Positions 17,165-28,060 of a stretch of DNA of 64,000 nucleotides are shown one piece after another. A program made the position numbers and the translations under genes. The DNA is from Chloroflexota bacterium (GTDB lineage Bacteria > Chloroflexota > Anaerolineae > Promineifilales > Promineifilaceae), in assembly GCA_017993775.1 (NCBI GenBank), contig JAGOMA010000003.1, positions 169,415-233,414 on the forward strand. Direction: 5' to 3'. The notes under the pieces are model-generated. The model was not told the DNA's origin. It was given only the letters and a program-made list of their open reading frames with translations, and did not search any database. Numbering within the stretch: the first letter of the stretch is position 1; each line of letters opens with the position of its first letter.

Positions 17165-18705
17165 AAATCTAAGCGGATAACATCGTTTTCGGCAAAAATC
17201 GGGCCAATCTCAAAGCCGAGTTTGGGTCCGGCATACAGGTCGGGCGGTACGCCGATGTCCGCCAGGTACAATTCGCCCACAACGCCTTCGCCGGTTTCGT
17301 GGCGCAGTCCATCTTTGGGCAGAGCCAGGGTCATGGTGGCCGAGGCGCGAATGGCCGGATCGAATACTTTACCGGTAGTAGTGTCTAACCCGGAGGGTGC
17401 GTCCAGGCTGAGTATCGGCGTGTTTTGGACATTGGCCCATTGGATGAACTGCGCGGCGACGCCATAGGGCGCACCGGCCAGGTTGTAGCCGATGATGGCG
17501 TCGATAATAAGATCGGTAGGGAGCAGGTTGTTGAGTACCATGCCTGCGCCGATGGTGACGGAGACGCCCATGCGCCGCAAAATTTCAAGTTGATGGGCGG
17601 GTACGCCGCGGAATTTTTCGTCTGACTTGGTGATAAATACGTGGACTTTGGCCCCCCAATTATGCAGGTGGCGCGCGCAAACCAGCCCGCCGCCGCCATT
17701 GCCGCCGTGCCCGGCCAGAATGACTACGCTTTGGCCGCGCGGGTCGCCGTTTAGGAAGCGTTTGCGGGCCAGATGCGCCAGGTTGCGGCCGGCGTTTTCC
17801 ATCATTTGGATGAGTTCGATGCGGTAATCTTCGATCATGGCGCGATCCACTTCGATCATTTGGGTGGTGTCGATGGAGCGGATGCCGCCTATGGGTGGTA
17901 GGGGTTTGGTATTGTCGCGTCGTTCGGCGGCCGTGCGCCAAAGTTCATACCGGCTGGCAGGCGCGTCGGAGATCCAGCGGCTGAATGTTTCGCGGTCGAA
18001 GACGAGGACTTTGACTGGGGTAAGGGCGCGGACGCTGGCGGTGCGTTTGCTGCCTTCCAGGAGGCCAATTTCGCCAAAATAGTTGCCGCTGTCTAGCTGG
18101 GCGATGATGGTATCGGCGGCGTTGGGTTCATAATAAAATATTTCGACGGTTCCGGAGACGATGATATAGAACTTGTCGGCTGTTTCGCCCTGGTGGATGA
18201 TGATGTCGCTGGGGTTGAAGGTTTGTTGTCCGGCGGTGGCGGGGGTGGCGGCTTCGATGATGTCGGCGGCGGTGGGAACGGCCGTGTCGTCGTTTTCTTT
18301 GCCTGGGGCGACGCCTTCTACTAGCTGCAGGTCGCCCATCAGCAGGAGACGTTCTTCCATGACGGCATCAATTTCCTGGCGGCTAATTTGGGAATCGTTC
18401 AGCCAGCGTTCAAAGGTGTCGTGGCTCATGGCCATGACTTCGACGTGGGTTTTGGCGCGGACGGTGGCGATGCGTTTGGCTTTTTTGAGCAGGCCGATTT
18501 CGCCGAAGTAAGAGCCTTCGCCCATGCGGTCGATGATGATTTCGTACCCGTCTACCAGGTGGCGGACGATTTCTACATTACCTTTGGTGATGATGTAGAA
18601 TTTTTCGGGTGTGTCGCCCTGGCGGATAATGTCTGTGCCGGGCGGGTATTGTTCTAGTCCGAACTTGGGTTTTGGTTCCATGATGCTTTGGCCGGATTTG
18701 TTCAT
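17161..18705 (-). CDS. Two cyclic-nucleotide-binding domains fused to a YjeF_N (NAD(P)HX epimerase-like) domain
   Basis: The 514-residue protein has two CAP-type cyclic-nucleotide-binding domains (about residues 18-125 and 160-265). Each has the pattern FYII-x-G-x-VEI and a phosphate-cassette-like YFGEIGLL. A YjeF_N domain follows (about residues 285-510: MMENAGRNLA, GHGGNGGGGLVCARHL, DAIIGYNL, SLDAPSGLD). YjeF_N normally epimerises hydrated NAD(P)H, and its consensus NNGGDG loop is changed here to GNGGGG, so activity is uncertain. The cassettes also lack the usual RxA arginine. It heads an operon with rpiA and FKBP. No ribosome site precedes the ATG, which lies in a hairpin arm; a second ATG at codon 9 is possible. 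Confidence 0.85.
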   Translation of the reverse strand: MNKSGQSIMEPKPKFGLEQYPPGTDIIRQGDTPEKFYIITKGNVEIVRHLVDGYEIIIDRMGEGSYFGEIGLLKKAKRIATVRAKTHVEVMAMSHDTFERWLNDSQISRQEIDAVMEERLLLMGDLQLVEGVAPGKENDDTAVPTAADIIEAATPATAGQQTFNPSDIIIHQGETADKFYIIVSGTVEIFYYEPNAADTIIAQLDSGNYFGEIGLLEGSKRTASVRALTPVKVLVFDRETFSRWISDAPASRYELWRTAAERRDNTKPLPPIGGIRSIDTTQMIEVDRAMIEDYRIELIQMMENAGRNLAHLARKRFLNGDPRGQSVVILAGHGGNGGGGLVCARHLHNWGAKVHVFITKSDEKFRGVPAHQLEILRRMGVSVTIGAGMVLNNLLPTDLIIDAIIGYNLAGAPYGVAAQFIQWANVQNTPILSLDAPSGLDTTTGKVFDPAIRASATMTLALPKDGLRHETGEGVVGELYLADIGVPPDLYAGPKLGFEIGPIFAENDVIRLDL

Positions 18706-18744
18706 TTGCAGGTGGGTGGTTGTAGTTGGCCGGCCACCTGCAAA
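18705..18744 (-). promoter_or_regulatory. Hairpin covering the start of the fusion gene
   Basis: TTTGCAGGTGG and its exact complement (11-bp stem) enclose an 18-base spacer. The inner arm runs into the ATG of the cyclic-nucleotide-domain fusion gene and the outer arm lies just after the debranching-enzyme stop. The 14-mer CATTTGCAGGTGGG recurs at 2818-2831 near the merR start. It could be a terminator of the upstream gene without a T-run, or a translation-control hairpin. Confidence 0.4.
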
Positions 18745-18753
18745 CGGGAATAA

Positions 18754-20742
<1,989 letters not shown>

Positions 20743-20961
20743 AGTCGTGTTAACTCCTTCTCGGTTTAGACATTTGGCAGTTCGGGATTGTATAGGGAGG
20801 ACCCTGGAAAAATTTATTTTTTACACTGAAGGGGTATATCTTACGCAGGCGAGGAACTTTAGGCAAATATGAAGGAGCAATTAGCCTCGGCTGGGGCCAT
20901 GTTTCTATGGAAATACTCAAGGAACCGGTGCGGTTACTGAACAGCGCTTGGGGAATAGACT

Positions 20962-22794
20962 TTACCGGGAGATCGCCGCTATTTCTGGTTGGCTGGCAGT
21001 AAAGATGGCCGGGTAATAGGGCAGGCTGGAGTCCAGATTGGCGGTTTTGCCTACATGTCCATTTCTGGTGGTGGTTGGCGGGGCGGAGAGCGAGAAAGTG
21101 AAGGTGACGCCCTTTTCCGGATTATTGCTGGCCCAAATGCGCTCGCCGTGCGCTTCCAGGGCCATTTGGCAAAATGCCAGGCCAAGCCCGTTGCCGCTTT
21201 CCTGGCTGCCGCCGGTGATGAATTTGTTGAAGGCGGTATGGGCCAGTTCTGGGGAAAGGCCGGGGCCATCGTCGCTGACGGAGACTTCCAGGCTGGTGTG
21301 GCCGTTGGCAATGTTGGGGACGGCAACGGCCGTAATGCCGATGACGCCGCCAGCTCCAGTAAATTTCAAGCTGTTATCGATAAGGTTTTGCAGGATGCGT
21401 TCTAACAAGCCGGCGTCAGCCCAGGCCGGCGGCAGGTCTTGGGGAATGTAGTGTTGGATGGTGATTTGTTTTTCGGTGGCGTGGGCTTTGTGACTGTGAA
21501 CCAGGCGAGACACCAGATTGTCCAGGGGAACGGCCGTGTAATGAACCTGCATGTGGCCGTTTTCCATGCGATTGATGTCTAAAATGCTGTTGATCAGGTG
21601 CAGCACCTTTTCTGTATTCGCCGAGGTCATGTCTACCAGATGCCGGTTGTCCATGGAAGCGGCGTCTTGTTCCAGATTTCCTTTTAGCATTTGTAGGGCA
21701 AACAGAGAGTTGCTCACCGGCGAGCGCAGATCGTGGACGATGGAGTGGGTGATGTCGTCGCGCAGGATTTCGGCTTGTTTGCGCTCGGTGATGTCGTGTA
21801 GGGTTAACAAAGTGGTCGAGGGCAGTTTGCGCCAATCGTAAACTGGGGCGAGGCTGGCTTCGAAGTATCGGACGGTTGCGCCGTCTGTTTGGGTGATGTC
21901 GCAAGGATGTTCGGCAAGACGGCCGTATTGGGCGCTCAGGTCTGGCAAAATAGCGCAGAGTGGACGGTTGATCAGGTCGGGAGACGGCCGTTGCAGCAAA
22001 ACACTCGCCGCCGCATTGGCATCGACAATCGTTCGCTTATTGTCCAAAACCAACACGCCAGCGCGCATGTTGGTGACCAGCGACTGTCGTTCCAACGGGG
22101 AGTGTTTGATGAAACGAAATTGCAGTACAAAGCGGGCGACAATAATACCACTCACAGAAAAAGCCAGGGGCATCAGGTTAATGTTGTTTAGCCCGGAAAA
22201 ATCTAATGCCAGCCCAAACCAGGGCAGTATCAGGCCTATAGCCAATTTCAGCGCTTGCCCCGGTTGAAGCGCAGCTATTTCATAACGCCGACTGCTCATG
22301 ATCATCAACGAACCGGCCAGGTAGCAGCCGTACAAGAAGATATTGTTGATCCAATACCAGGATGCCGGGGTGGATACTAAAATGGGCACATCGTTGACGG
22401 TTTTAATATAAATTTCTTGCCACACCAGATTGTGCGCTTCATTGGTTAGCACCAATATAAAAAAAATTAAGGGGAAAATGGCTAACAGGAGAAGGTGTCG
22501 CGGTTTCAGAAAAGCGCCCCGCCCGGTATAAATCAAAGCAAATGCCAGCCAGGTGATGGGCAGCACCACCATGCCAACTGTCTGAATCTTCGCCCAGGCC
22601 AGTTTGTTGTTCAAATCCGTACTGACAATTTGTAATAGGAAAGAGAGCGACCATTGGGTAACGGCCAACATGGCAATGGCGAAGAGAACAGCCCCCGGCA
22701 CGGGGCGCCGTTTCCAGGCATAAAGGGCGATGAGGGTGGTTGTGGCCGCCGCAAATAATAGTAAGAGACTGAAAGTAGTTAGGTACCAATACAT
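20962..22794 (-). CDS. Sensor histidine kinase with N-terminal 7TM-type region
   Basis: The 610-residue membrane kinase starts at an ATG with GAGAG upstream, giving MYWYLTTFSLLLLF. About seven helices follow (residues 1-220), as in 7TM-type histidine kinase N-termini. A PAS-like domain comes next (about 230-345, NMRAGVLVLDNKRTIVDANA). The HisKA segment has the phospho-acceptor in ITHSIVHDLRSP (about residue 362). The ATPase domain has DNSLKFTG (N box), DDGPGLSP (G1) and GNGLGLAFC (G2). No response regulator lies next to it, so it is an orphan kinase here. It is divergent from nth. Confidence 0.92.
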   Translation of the reverse strand: MYWYLTTFSLLLLFAAATTTLIALYAWKRRPVPGAVLFAIAMLAVTQWSLSFLLQIVSTDLNNKLAWAKIQTVGMVVLPITWLAFALIYTGRGAFLKPRHLLLLAIFPLIFFILVLTNEAHNLVWQEIYIKTVNDVPILVSTPASWYWINNIFLYGCYLAGSLMIMSSRRYEIAALQPGQALKLAIGLILPWFGLALDFSGLNNINLMPLAFSVSGIIVARFVLQFRFIKHSPLERQSLVTNMRAGVLVLDNKRTIVDANAAASVLLQRPSPDLINRPLCAILPDLSAQYGRLAEHPCDITQTDGATVRYFEASLAPVYDWRKLPSTTLLTLHDITERKQAEILRDDITHSIVHDLRSPVSNSLFALQMLKGNLEQDAASMDNRHLVDMTSANTEKVLHLINSILDINRMENGHMQVHYTAVPLDNLVSRLVHSHKAHATEKQITIQHYIPQDLPPAWADAGLLERILQNLIDNSLKFTGAGGVIGITAVAVPNIANGHTSLEVSVSDDGPGLSPELAHTAFNKFITGGSQESGNGLGLAFCQMALEAHGERIWASNNPEKGVTFTFSLSAPPTTTRNGHVGKTANLDSSLPYYPAIFTASQPEIAAISR

Positions 22795-22975
22795 TGTTAC
22801 TCTCGCCTTTTTGTGCAATCTAACCACGCAAACTTATGAGATACTTCCATAGTGTAATTTTAATTTTCCCTAAAAATTCGTCTATGGTACATATCGGCTT
22901 AGGTCTTTGGTACTATATGCAAAGGCGGGTATCATCTGGAGGCTTTTTCGAGTCTGATAGCGATAGCATAGGCAT

Positions 22976-23644
22976 ATGATGAGCGAACAAGACAACGTAC
23001 ACCGGGAAACGGCCGTTCCCATTCCCATCTTGCTGCAGCGCCTGCGCCAGACCTACCCCGACGCCCACTGCGAACTCCATTACCATTCGCCAATCCAACT
23101 ACTTACCGCGACCATCCTCTCGGCGCAGTGTACCGACGAGCGTGTAAATGGCGTGACCCCAGCCCTGTTTGCCCGCTTCCCCCGCGCCGAAGATCTGGCG
23201 GCCGCGAACAGAGATGACCTGGAAAAAATTATTCGGCCTACCGGCTTTTATCGCCAGAAAGCACGCTATATTCAAGAAACAGCCCACGCCATTTTGCAGC
23301 AGCACGGCGGCGAAGTGCCGGCGGAGATGAGCGACCTCGTGCTACTTCCCGGCGTAGCGCGCAAAACAGCCAATGTCGTTTTGGGCGAAATTTACCAAAA
23401 GGCCGAGGGCATCACCGTAGACACGCACGTCAAGCGTTTGTCCGCCCGCCTGCGATTAACCGACTCTGTGGACCCGGTCAAAGTGGAACTGGACTTAATG
23501 GCCATCGTGCCGCGCGAGTCGTGGATTGAAATTTCGCACCTGTTTATTTTTCACGGCCGTCGCCTGTGTAAAGCGCGTCGCCCAGAGTGCGCCGTTTGTC
23601 CACTCAACGATGTTTGCCCGGCGCTAGAGAATCAGACTCGATGA
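22976..23644 (+). CDS. nth: Endonuclease III
   Basis: The 222-residue DNA glycosylase/AP lyase removes oxidised pyrimidines. The helix-hairpin-helix (LLPGVARKTANVVLG) with the catalytic lysine, the catalytic aspartate in TVDTHVKRL, and a complete C-terminal 4Fe-4S loop (C-x6-C-x2-C-x5-C, from CKARRPEC to DVC) are all present. Two adjacent ATG codons can serve as start, and no strong ribosome site is visible. The gene is divergent from the histidine kinase gene. Confidence 0.95.
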   Translation: MMSEQDNVHRETAVPIPILLQRLRQTYPDAHCELHYHSPIQLLTATILSAQCTDERVNGVTPALFARFPRAEDLAAANRDDLEKIIRPTGFYRQKARYIQETAHAILQQHGGEVPAEMSDLVLLPGVARKTANVVLGEIYQKAEGITVDTHVKRLSARLRLTDSVDPVKVELDLMAIVPRESWIEISHLFIFHGRRLCKARRPECAVCPLNDVCPALENQTR

Positions 23645-23766
23645 CGATCTTTGTCACCACCCGGCAAAAAGAGAGGGGAGATCGATTATTTCCACCCCCC
23701 ATCTCAGGCAGTCATTTTTATAGACAGTTGGTAATATACGTTCAGACAACGCAAGGGAGTTGAATC

Positions 23767-24606
23767 ATGCAGCATCAAGAAAGCACATTTAAGGGCAGCG
23801 AAGGGTTGGCACTCTACTATCAGGCCTGGCTGCCGGACACACCGGCGATCGGCGTTTTGGTGATTGTTCACGGGCACGGCGAGCACAGCGGGCGATATCC
23901 TCGCGTTGTGGACCACCTGGTCCCGCAGGGGTTTGCGGTGTACGCGCTGGATCATCGGGGACACGGCCGTTCCCCTGGCCAGCGTGGTTATGTCAATAAC
24001 ATGGCCGATTTTCGCGGCGACGTGGCTGCCCTGGTGCAGTTGGCCGCTGCCGCCCAACCCAACATACCCCTGTTTGTCATGGGACACAGCCTGGGCGGCC
24101 TGATTATCCTGGACTATGTGCTGCACCAGCCGGAAGGGCTGCGCGGCGTCATTGCCTCGGCGCCCGCTGTGGGCAGCGTCGGCGTATCGCCCATTTTGTT
24201 ACAGGTGAGCCGGGTTCTGTCACGGGTCTGGCCCACGTTTAGCCTGGAAACGGGTCTAGACGTTATGGGCATCTCGCGTGATCCGCAAGAAGTACAAGCT
24301 TACCAAAACGATCCTTTGGTTCATGGTAAAGGGACGGCGCGATTGGCGACAGAGGTGATGGACACGGCCGTGTACTGCCAGGAAAACGCCCACACCCTCC
24401 AATTACCCCTGCTCATGATCCACGGCGCGGCCGACATCATCACCTCGCCAACAGACAGCCGCCGCTTTTTCGACAATGTGTCTGGCTCAGACAAGACCTA
24501 CATCGCTTACGATGGCGGCTTCCACGAGTCGCACAACGACATTCACTACCAACAAGTTGTGGCCGACATTTCAGCATGGCTTATGGCTCGATTATCAATT
24601 GCCTGA
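23767..24606 (+). CDS. Alpha/beta hydrolase, monoacylglycerol lipase-like
   Basis: The 279-residue protein matches the serine aminopeptidase S33 / monoacylglycerol lipase group. It has HGHGEHSGRY (oxyanion region, residues 36-45), ALDHRGHGRS, the nucleophile elbow GHSLGG near residue 106, an aspartate in HGAADIITSP and a C-terminal histidine in GGFHESHND. It is probably cytoplasmic, since no signal peptide is seen. GGGAG precedes the ATG. It lies 28 bases upstream of folB and may be co-transcribed. Physiological substrate unknown; lipid ester hydrolysis is likely. Confidence 0.85.
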   Translation: MQHQESTFKGSEGLALYYQAWLPDTPAIGVLVIVHGHGEHSGRYPRVVDHLVPQGFAVYALDHRGHGRSPGQRGYVNNMADFRGDVAALVQLAAAAQPNIPLFVMGHSLGGLIILDYVLHQPEGLRGVIASAPAVGSVGVSPILLQVSRVLSRVWPTFSLETGLDVMGISRDPQEVQAYQNDPLVHGKGTARLATEVMDTAVYCQENAHTLQLPLLMIHGAADIITSPTDSRRFFDNVSGSDKTYIAYDGGFHESHNDIHYQQVVADISAWLMARLSIA

Positions 24607-24633
24607 TCAGCCCTCATACAAGGAGTAACCAAC

Positions 24634-24999
24634 ATGGACAAAATTATCATTCGTGATCTGCTGCTGCGCGGGATCATTGGCATCAATCCCGACGAGCGAG
24701 TAAACAAGCAAGACATCCTCATCAACATGGTCATCTTGGCCGACATTCGCCCGGCGGCCGCCTCCGACGATATTGCCGACGCGGTAAATTATAAAAGCAT
24801 CACCAAACGCATTATCCAGCATGTCGAAGCCTCCTCGGATTATTTGGTGGAAAAACTTGTCACCGATCTGGCGCGCATTGTCATTGTAGAGTTTGGCGTG
24901 GAACATGTGCAGGTACGCCTGGAAAAGCCGGGCGCGCTGCGCTTTGCGGAATCGGTAGGCATCGAGATCGAACGTTCCCGCCAAGACTTTGGCTTATAG
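24634..24999 (+). CDS. folB: Dihydroneopterin aldolase
   Basis: The 121-residue enzyme cleaves dihydroneopterin to 6-hydroxymethyl-dihydropterin in folate synthesis. Characteristic features are IIRDLLLRGIIGINPDER at the N-terminus, DDIADAVNYKSITKRI in the middle (substrate-binding Tyr), and VEHVQVRLEKPGALRFAESV with the catalytic lysine near residue 100. The ATG has AAGGAG upstream. folK follows on the same strand and provides the next pathway step. Confidence 0.92.
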   Translation: MDKIIIRDLLLRGIIGINPDERVNKQDILINMVILADIRPAAASDDIADAVNYKSITKRIIQHVEASSDYLVEKLVTDLARIVIVEFGVEHVQVRLEKPGALRFAESVGIEIERSRQDFGL

Positions 25000-25095
25000 A
25001 GTGCCGTTGTACACACTGTAAGAGGTTACAAAACGCCGAACCTTGGGCATTTTTCCGGGGAGCCGGTCTAGAAAAATCAGGTCAAAGGATGGATC

Positions 25096-25614
25096 ATGAA
25101 TCGTGCTGTGCTTTCGTTAGGTTCCAATATCGACAAAGAGCGCAATTTACCGGCGGCGGTGGCTTTGCTGCGCGAAATGGTTGAAGTCACGGCCGTTTCC
25201 ACCGTCTATGAAACCGTGCCCACCGGCTTGTTAGACCAGCCGAATTTTTTCAACACGGCCGTGCTGCTGCACACCACGCTCTCCCCCACCCAAATCAAAG
25301 AAGACCTCATCGCCGCCGTTGAACGAGCGCTGCACCGCGTACGAAAGGACGATAAAAACGCCCCGCGCACCATCGACCTGGACCTGGCCCTGTACAACGA
25401 TGACGTGCTGGATTATGTGTTGGCCGACGGCCGTGTCCGTCGCCTGCCTGATCCCGACATCCTGAAATTCCCCCACGTCGCCATCCCCATCGCCGAACTG
25501 TTGCCCGATCTGCGCCACCCCGAAACCGGCGAACTGCTGTCGGCCATTGCCGTGCGCCTGCTGGCCGAGCAAGGCGAAGATACCCTCTGGCCTCGCCCGG
25601 ACATTGATATTTAG
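25096..25614 (+). CDS. folK: 6-hydroxymethyl-7,8-dihydropterin pyrophosphokinase
   Basis: The 172-residue enzyme transfers pyrophosphate from ATP to hydroxymethyl-dihydropterin. Diagnostic parts are LSLGSNIDKERN at the N-terminus, STVYETVPTG, DQPNFFNTAV, and APRTIDLDLALYND with the two metal-binding aspartates. LKFPHVAIPIAELLPDL sits near the C-terminus. Length is normal. It follows folB by 96 bases, and AAAGGATGG serves as the ribosome site. Confidence 0.95.
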   Translation: MNRAVLSLGSNIDKERNLPAAVALLREMVEVTAVSTVYETVPTGLLDQPNFFNTAVLLHTTLSPTQIKEDLIAAVERALHRVRKDDKNAPRTIDLDLALYNDDVLDYVLADGRVRRLPDPDILKFPHVAIPIAELLPDLRHPETGELLSAIAVRLLAEQGEDTLWPRPDIDI

Positions 25615-25666
25615 CTCAGGGTTTGTGTGTTTTGAACCTGGCAAGCGATTGGACCAATCTCCCGCA

Positions 25667-25726
25667 AGACCCCAAGGGTTTTATACCTCAATAATCCAAA
25701 TTCCCAGGAGCAAACCCTTGGGGTCT
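25667..25726. repeat. Perfect 15-bp inverted repeat between convergent genes
   Basis: AGACCCCAAGGGTTT and its exact complement enclose about 30 bases. The element lies between the convergent ends of folK and the GT-C operon. No T-run follows either arm, so it is a weak candidate for a bidirectional terminator. It may be an intergenic repeat. Confidence 0.55.
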
Positions 25727-25840
25727 GTATGGTCGCAATTTAAATCCCTAACGGCCGTTCCCCGTGGCGATTTTTAGCGCAGCCTGCCTGTCATCCGTCA
25801 ACAGCCGTTCGCACGGGTCAGAGAGTGGCGGTTGCCCATT

Positions 25841-28060
25841 CTATTCACCAATCTGAATTTCTCCGATCGGGTACACATCGTTGGGCTGCCGTTGGCTGTT
25901 GATGGTAAGTGGCAGGCGGGTCAGGTCGGCGTCGTACATGCCCAGCCAGAGAGAGTAACGGCCGTTTGCCAAATCCGCCGGAATCGTCAGCGTGTACCGG
26001 TCGTCGATGACTGCGCCGGCCGGCCAGACATGGGTGGGATACTGCCCCAGCAGCGGCTGATTATCGCCTGTGGCCAGCGGCGGCTGCCCGGCGTCGCCCA
26101 GATGGATGAGCGTGGTGTAATCGACCCCGGGCGGGGCTAAGACTTGCCATTGCACAGCGATGTGGATTTGCTCGCCCGGCCGGGCAGTTTGCGTCGTAGC
26201 TCTTGCCTGAGTCAGCAGCACGTGGTCGCCAAGCTGGGCCAGCGGCGGCGCGGCGGCTGGCGGCCAGGCTGCGGGTTGGATGTCGATGCGGCCAATTGCC
26301 ATGCGGGCATCGTCGTTGGCCAGCCCCACGAAAACAGGAGCCAGCACGGGGACGACGGCCGTTTCCTCCAGGCGCACCGCAAACCGGTCGGCAATGATCG
26401 CGCCGGTGGGCCAAAGGGTAGCCGGGTACAGGCCACGGCCGTGATAACTGTGCAAATTGCCTACCCGTGCCAGATCGCGCCCCAAAATTTCCAACACAAA
26501 TTCCGGCGGGGAGGCAGGGACGGCCGTTGTCCGCCAGTACACCGTCACCCAGACCACGTCGCCGGGGGTGGCTGTGGTTGTGTCCACGGTCGCCCCCAGC
26601 AGGCGCAGCCCATCACCTAAATCGACGCCCAGTTCGGTGGCTTGCGGCGGCAGGGTTTCGACTATCGGTGGGCGCGCGTACGCCGGAGCCACCACAAACA
26701 GCAGGCAGTAGGCCGAGGTGGCAAAGGCCAGGGCCACGGCCGTCAGGGGAACGGCCGTGCGCTGAAAACGACTGATCCCATAAGCCATGCCCAACGCCAG
26801 CGGCACGAGGGCCGGAAACAGCAGCCGCCCTTGCGCCGCCTCGGTCTGCATCATGAACACAACCAATCCGGCGTAAACTGCCACGACCCAAAGCGCCAGC
26901 AAAACGGCCGTAGCCCACCCTTGTTGAAGGGCCTCGCTGAAAGAGTTAAGGCGAAACCCGCCGGTTGTCTTCAGGCGCTGCGCTTTGTTTTTTAGGAGAT
27001 CGCCGAGAAATCCCACAATCGCCGCTGCCACGAGGCCGTTCCAAACCCAATACACCCAATCTGGCGGGCGCAAATTGAACCAGCCAAAAACGGCAAACAA
27101 CGATTTCCACAAGCCGCCCGATTCGCCCAATACCTGCCAGAGCGTGTAACCCCGGTCGCCCCCGGCGATGCGGATGAATGGCTCGGTGGCCATGGGGTCG
27201 CCGTATAGCTGCCAGTTGCGCAGCCACAACCACCCGCCGATGAGCAGAGCGGGAACCACGACCAACATTAGATTGCTTACCAACGATTTTAGGCTGACTG
27301 GTTTGTTTTTGAGCCAGAGCAAAACAACAATGCCAGACGTATAAATTAGCAGAAGCGCGCCCGCGTTTTTGCTGAGGATAGCCAGCCCAACGGTGCCGCC
27401 CAGGAGGAGGTAACGGCCGTTTGTCCCCCCTGTTTGCCACAGCCTTAAAATTTGCCACAAAGCCGCGCTGACCAAAAAAATGATCAATGCGTCATTGGTT
27501 ACCGAACCGTGCAAAAAGGCATACTGCGGCAAAAAAGCGGCTACGGCCGTGGCCAACAGGGCAATCTCTGGCTGCTCTGGCCATATCAACCGCCCGCTGC
27601 CATACAGGCAAAGCAGCGTGCCCAGTCCCAACAGCGTCGAAAAGAGGCGCAAAACGTGGGCCGCCAGGGCAAACCCCTGCCAGGGCCAGTTTTCCGCCGG
27701 GGTGTGTACCATGCGGTTGATATTGGTCAGCGCCGAGGCATCGCCCAGAGATGCGAACGGGTTGAGCCACACCTGTTCCCGCCCGCCGTCGGCCTCCATG
27801 GGGGCGATGAGCAGCGCGCCCAGCAAGTAATACAACGGCGGCTGAGCCGCTTCCTGGCTGAGCCATTCGTCGTAGGGATCGGCCACGGCGGGCAGTGTGT
27901 GTGTGTCGGCGATAAATTGGGCGGTGAAGTAGTGCCAATGTTCATCCGGCGCTTCAAACAAGGGGTTGATCAGGCCGTAGCCGAGCGCCAGCAGCAGGTA
28001 GAGGCTTAAAATGGCGGTCAACAGCCAGCGGTTTGTTTTTTGGCGGTTGGGATCATTCAT
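25841..28060 (-). CDS. GT-C family membrane glycosyltransferase-like protein (fourth of four)
   Basis: The 739-residue protein has about twelve membrane helices (residues 15-440) and a large extracytoplasmic C-terminal part. The first loop has FEAPDEHWHYF, matching the acidic DE motif of GT39/ArnT-type enzymes that use lipid-phosphate sugars. The C-terminus has two beta-rich segments (about residues 470-600 and 610-739) with YGRGLYPATLWPTGA- and LANGRYSLWLGMYDADL-type patterns, shared with the neighbouring genes. It starts eight bases inside the end of the preceding gene. It is dense in ACGGCCGT copies. Sugar and acceptor unknown. Confidence 0.75.
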   Translation of the reverse strand: MNDPNRQKTNRWLLTAILSLYLLLALGYGLINPLFEAPDEHWHYFTAQFIADTHTLPAVADPYDEWLSQEAAQPPLYYLLGALLIAPMEADGGREQVWLNPFASLGDASALTNINRMVHTPAENWPWQGFALAAHVLRLFSTLLGLGTLLCLYGSGRLIWPEQPEIALLATAVAAFLPQYAFLHGSVTNDALIIFLVSAALWQILRLWQTGGTNGRYLLLGGTVGLAILSKNAGALLLIYTSGIVVLLWLKNKPVSLKSLVSNLMLVVVPALLIGGWLWLRNWQLYGDPMATEPFIRIAGGDRGYTLWQVLGESGGLWKSLFAVFGWFNLRPPDWVYWVWNGLVAAAIVGFLGDLLKNKAQRLKTTGGFRLNSFSEALQQGWATAVLLALWVVAVYAGLVVFMMQTEAAQGRLLFPALVPLALGMAYGISRFQRTAVPLTAVALAFATSAYCLLFVVAPAYARPPIVETLPPQATELGVDLGDGLRLLGATVDTTTATPGDVVWVTVYWRTTAVPASPPEFVLEILGRDLARVGNLHSYHGRGLYPATLWPTGAIIADRFAVRLEETAVVPVLAPVFVGLANDDARMAIGRIDIQPAAWPPAAAPPLAQLGDHVLLTQARATTQTARPGEQIHIAVQWQVLAPPGVDYTTLIHLGDAGQPPLATGDNQPLLGQYPTHVWPAGAVIDDRYTLTIPADLANGRYSLWLGMYDADLTRLPLTINSQRQPNDVYPIGEIQIGE

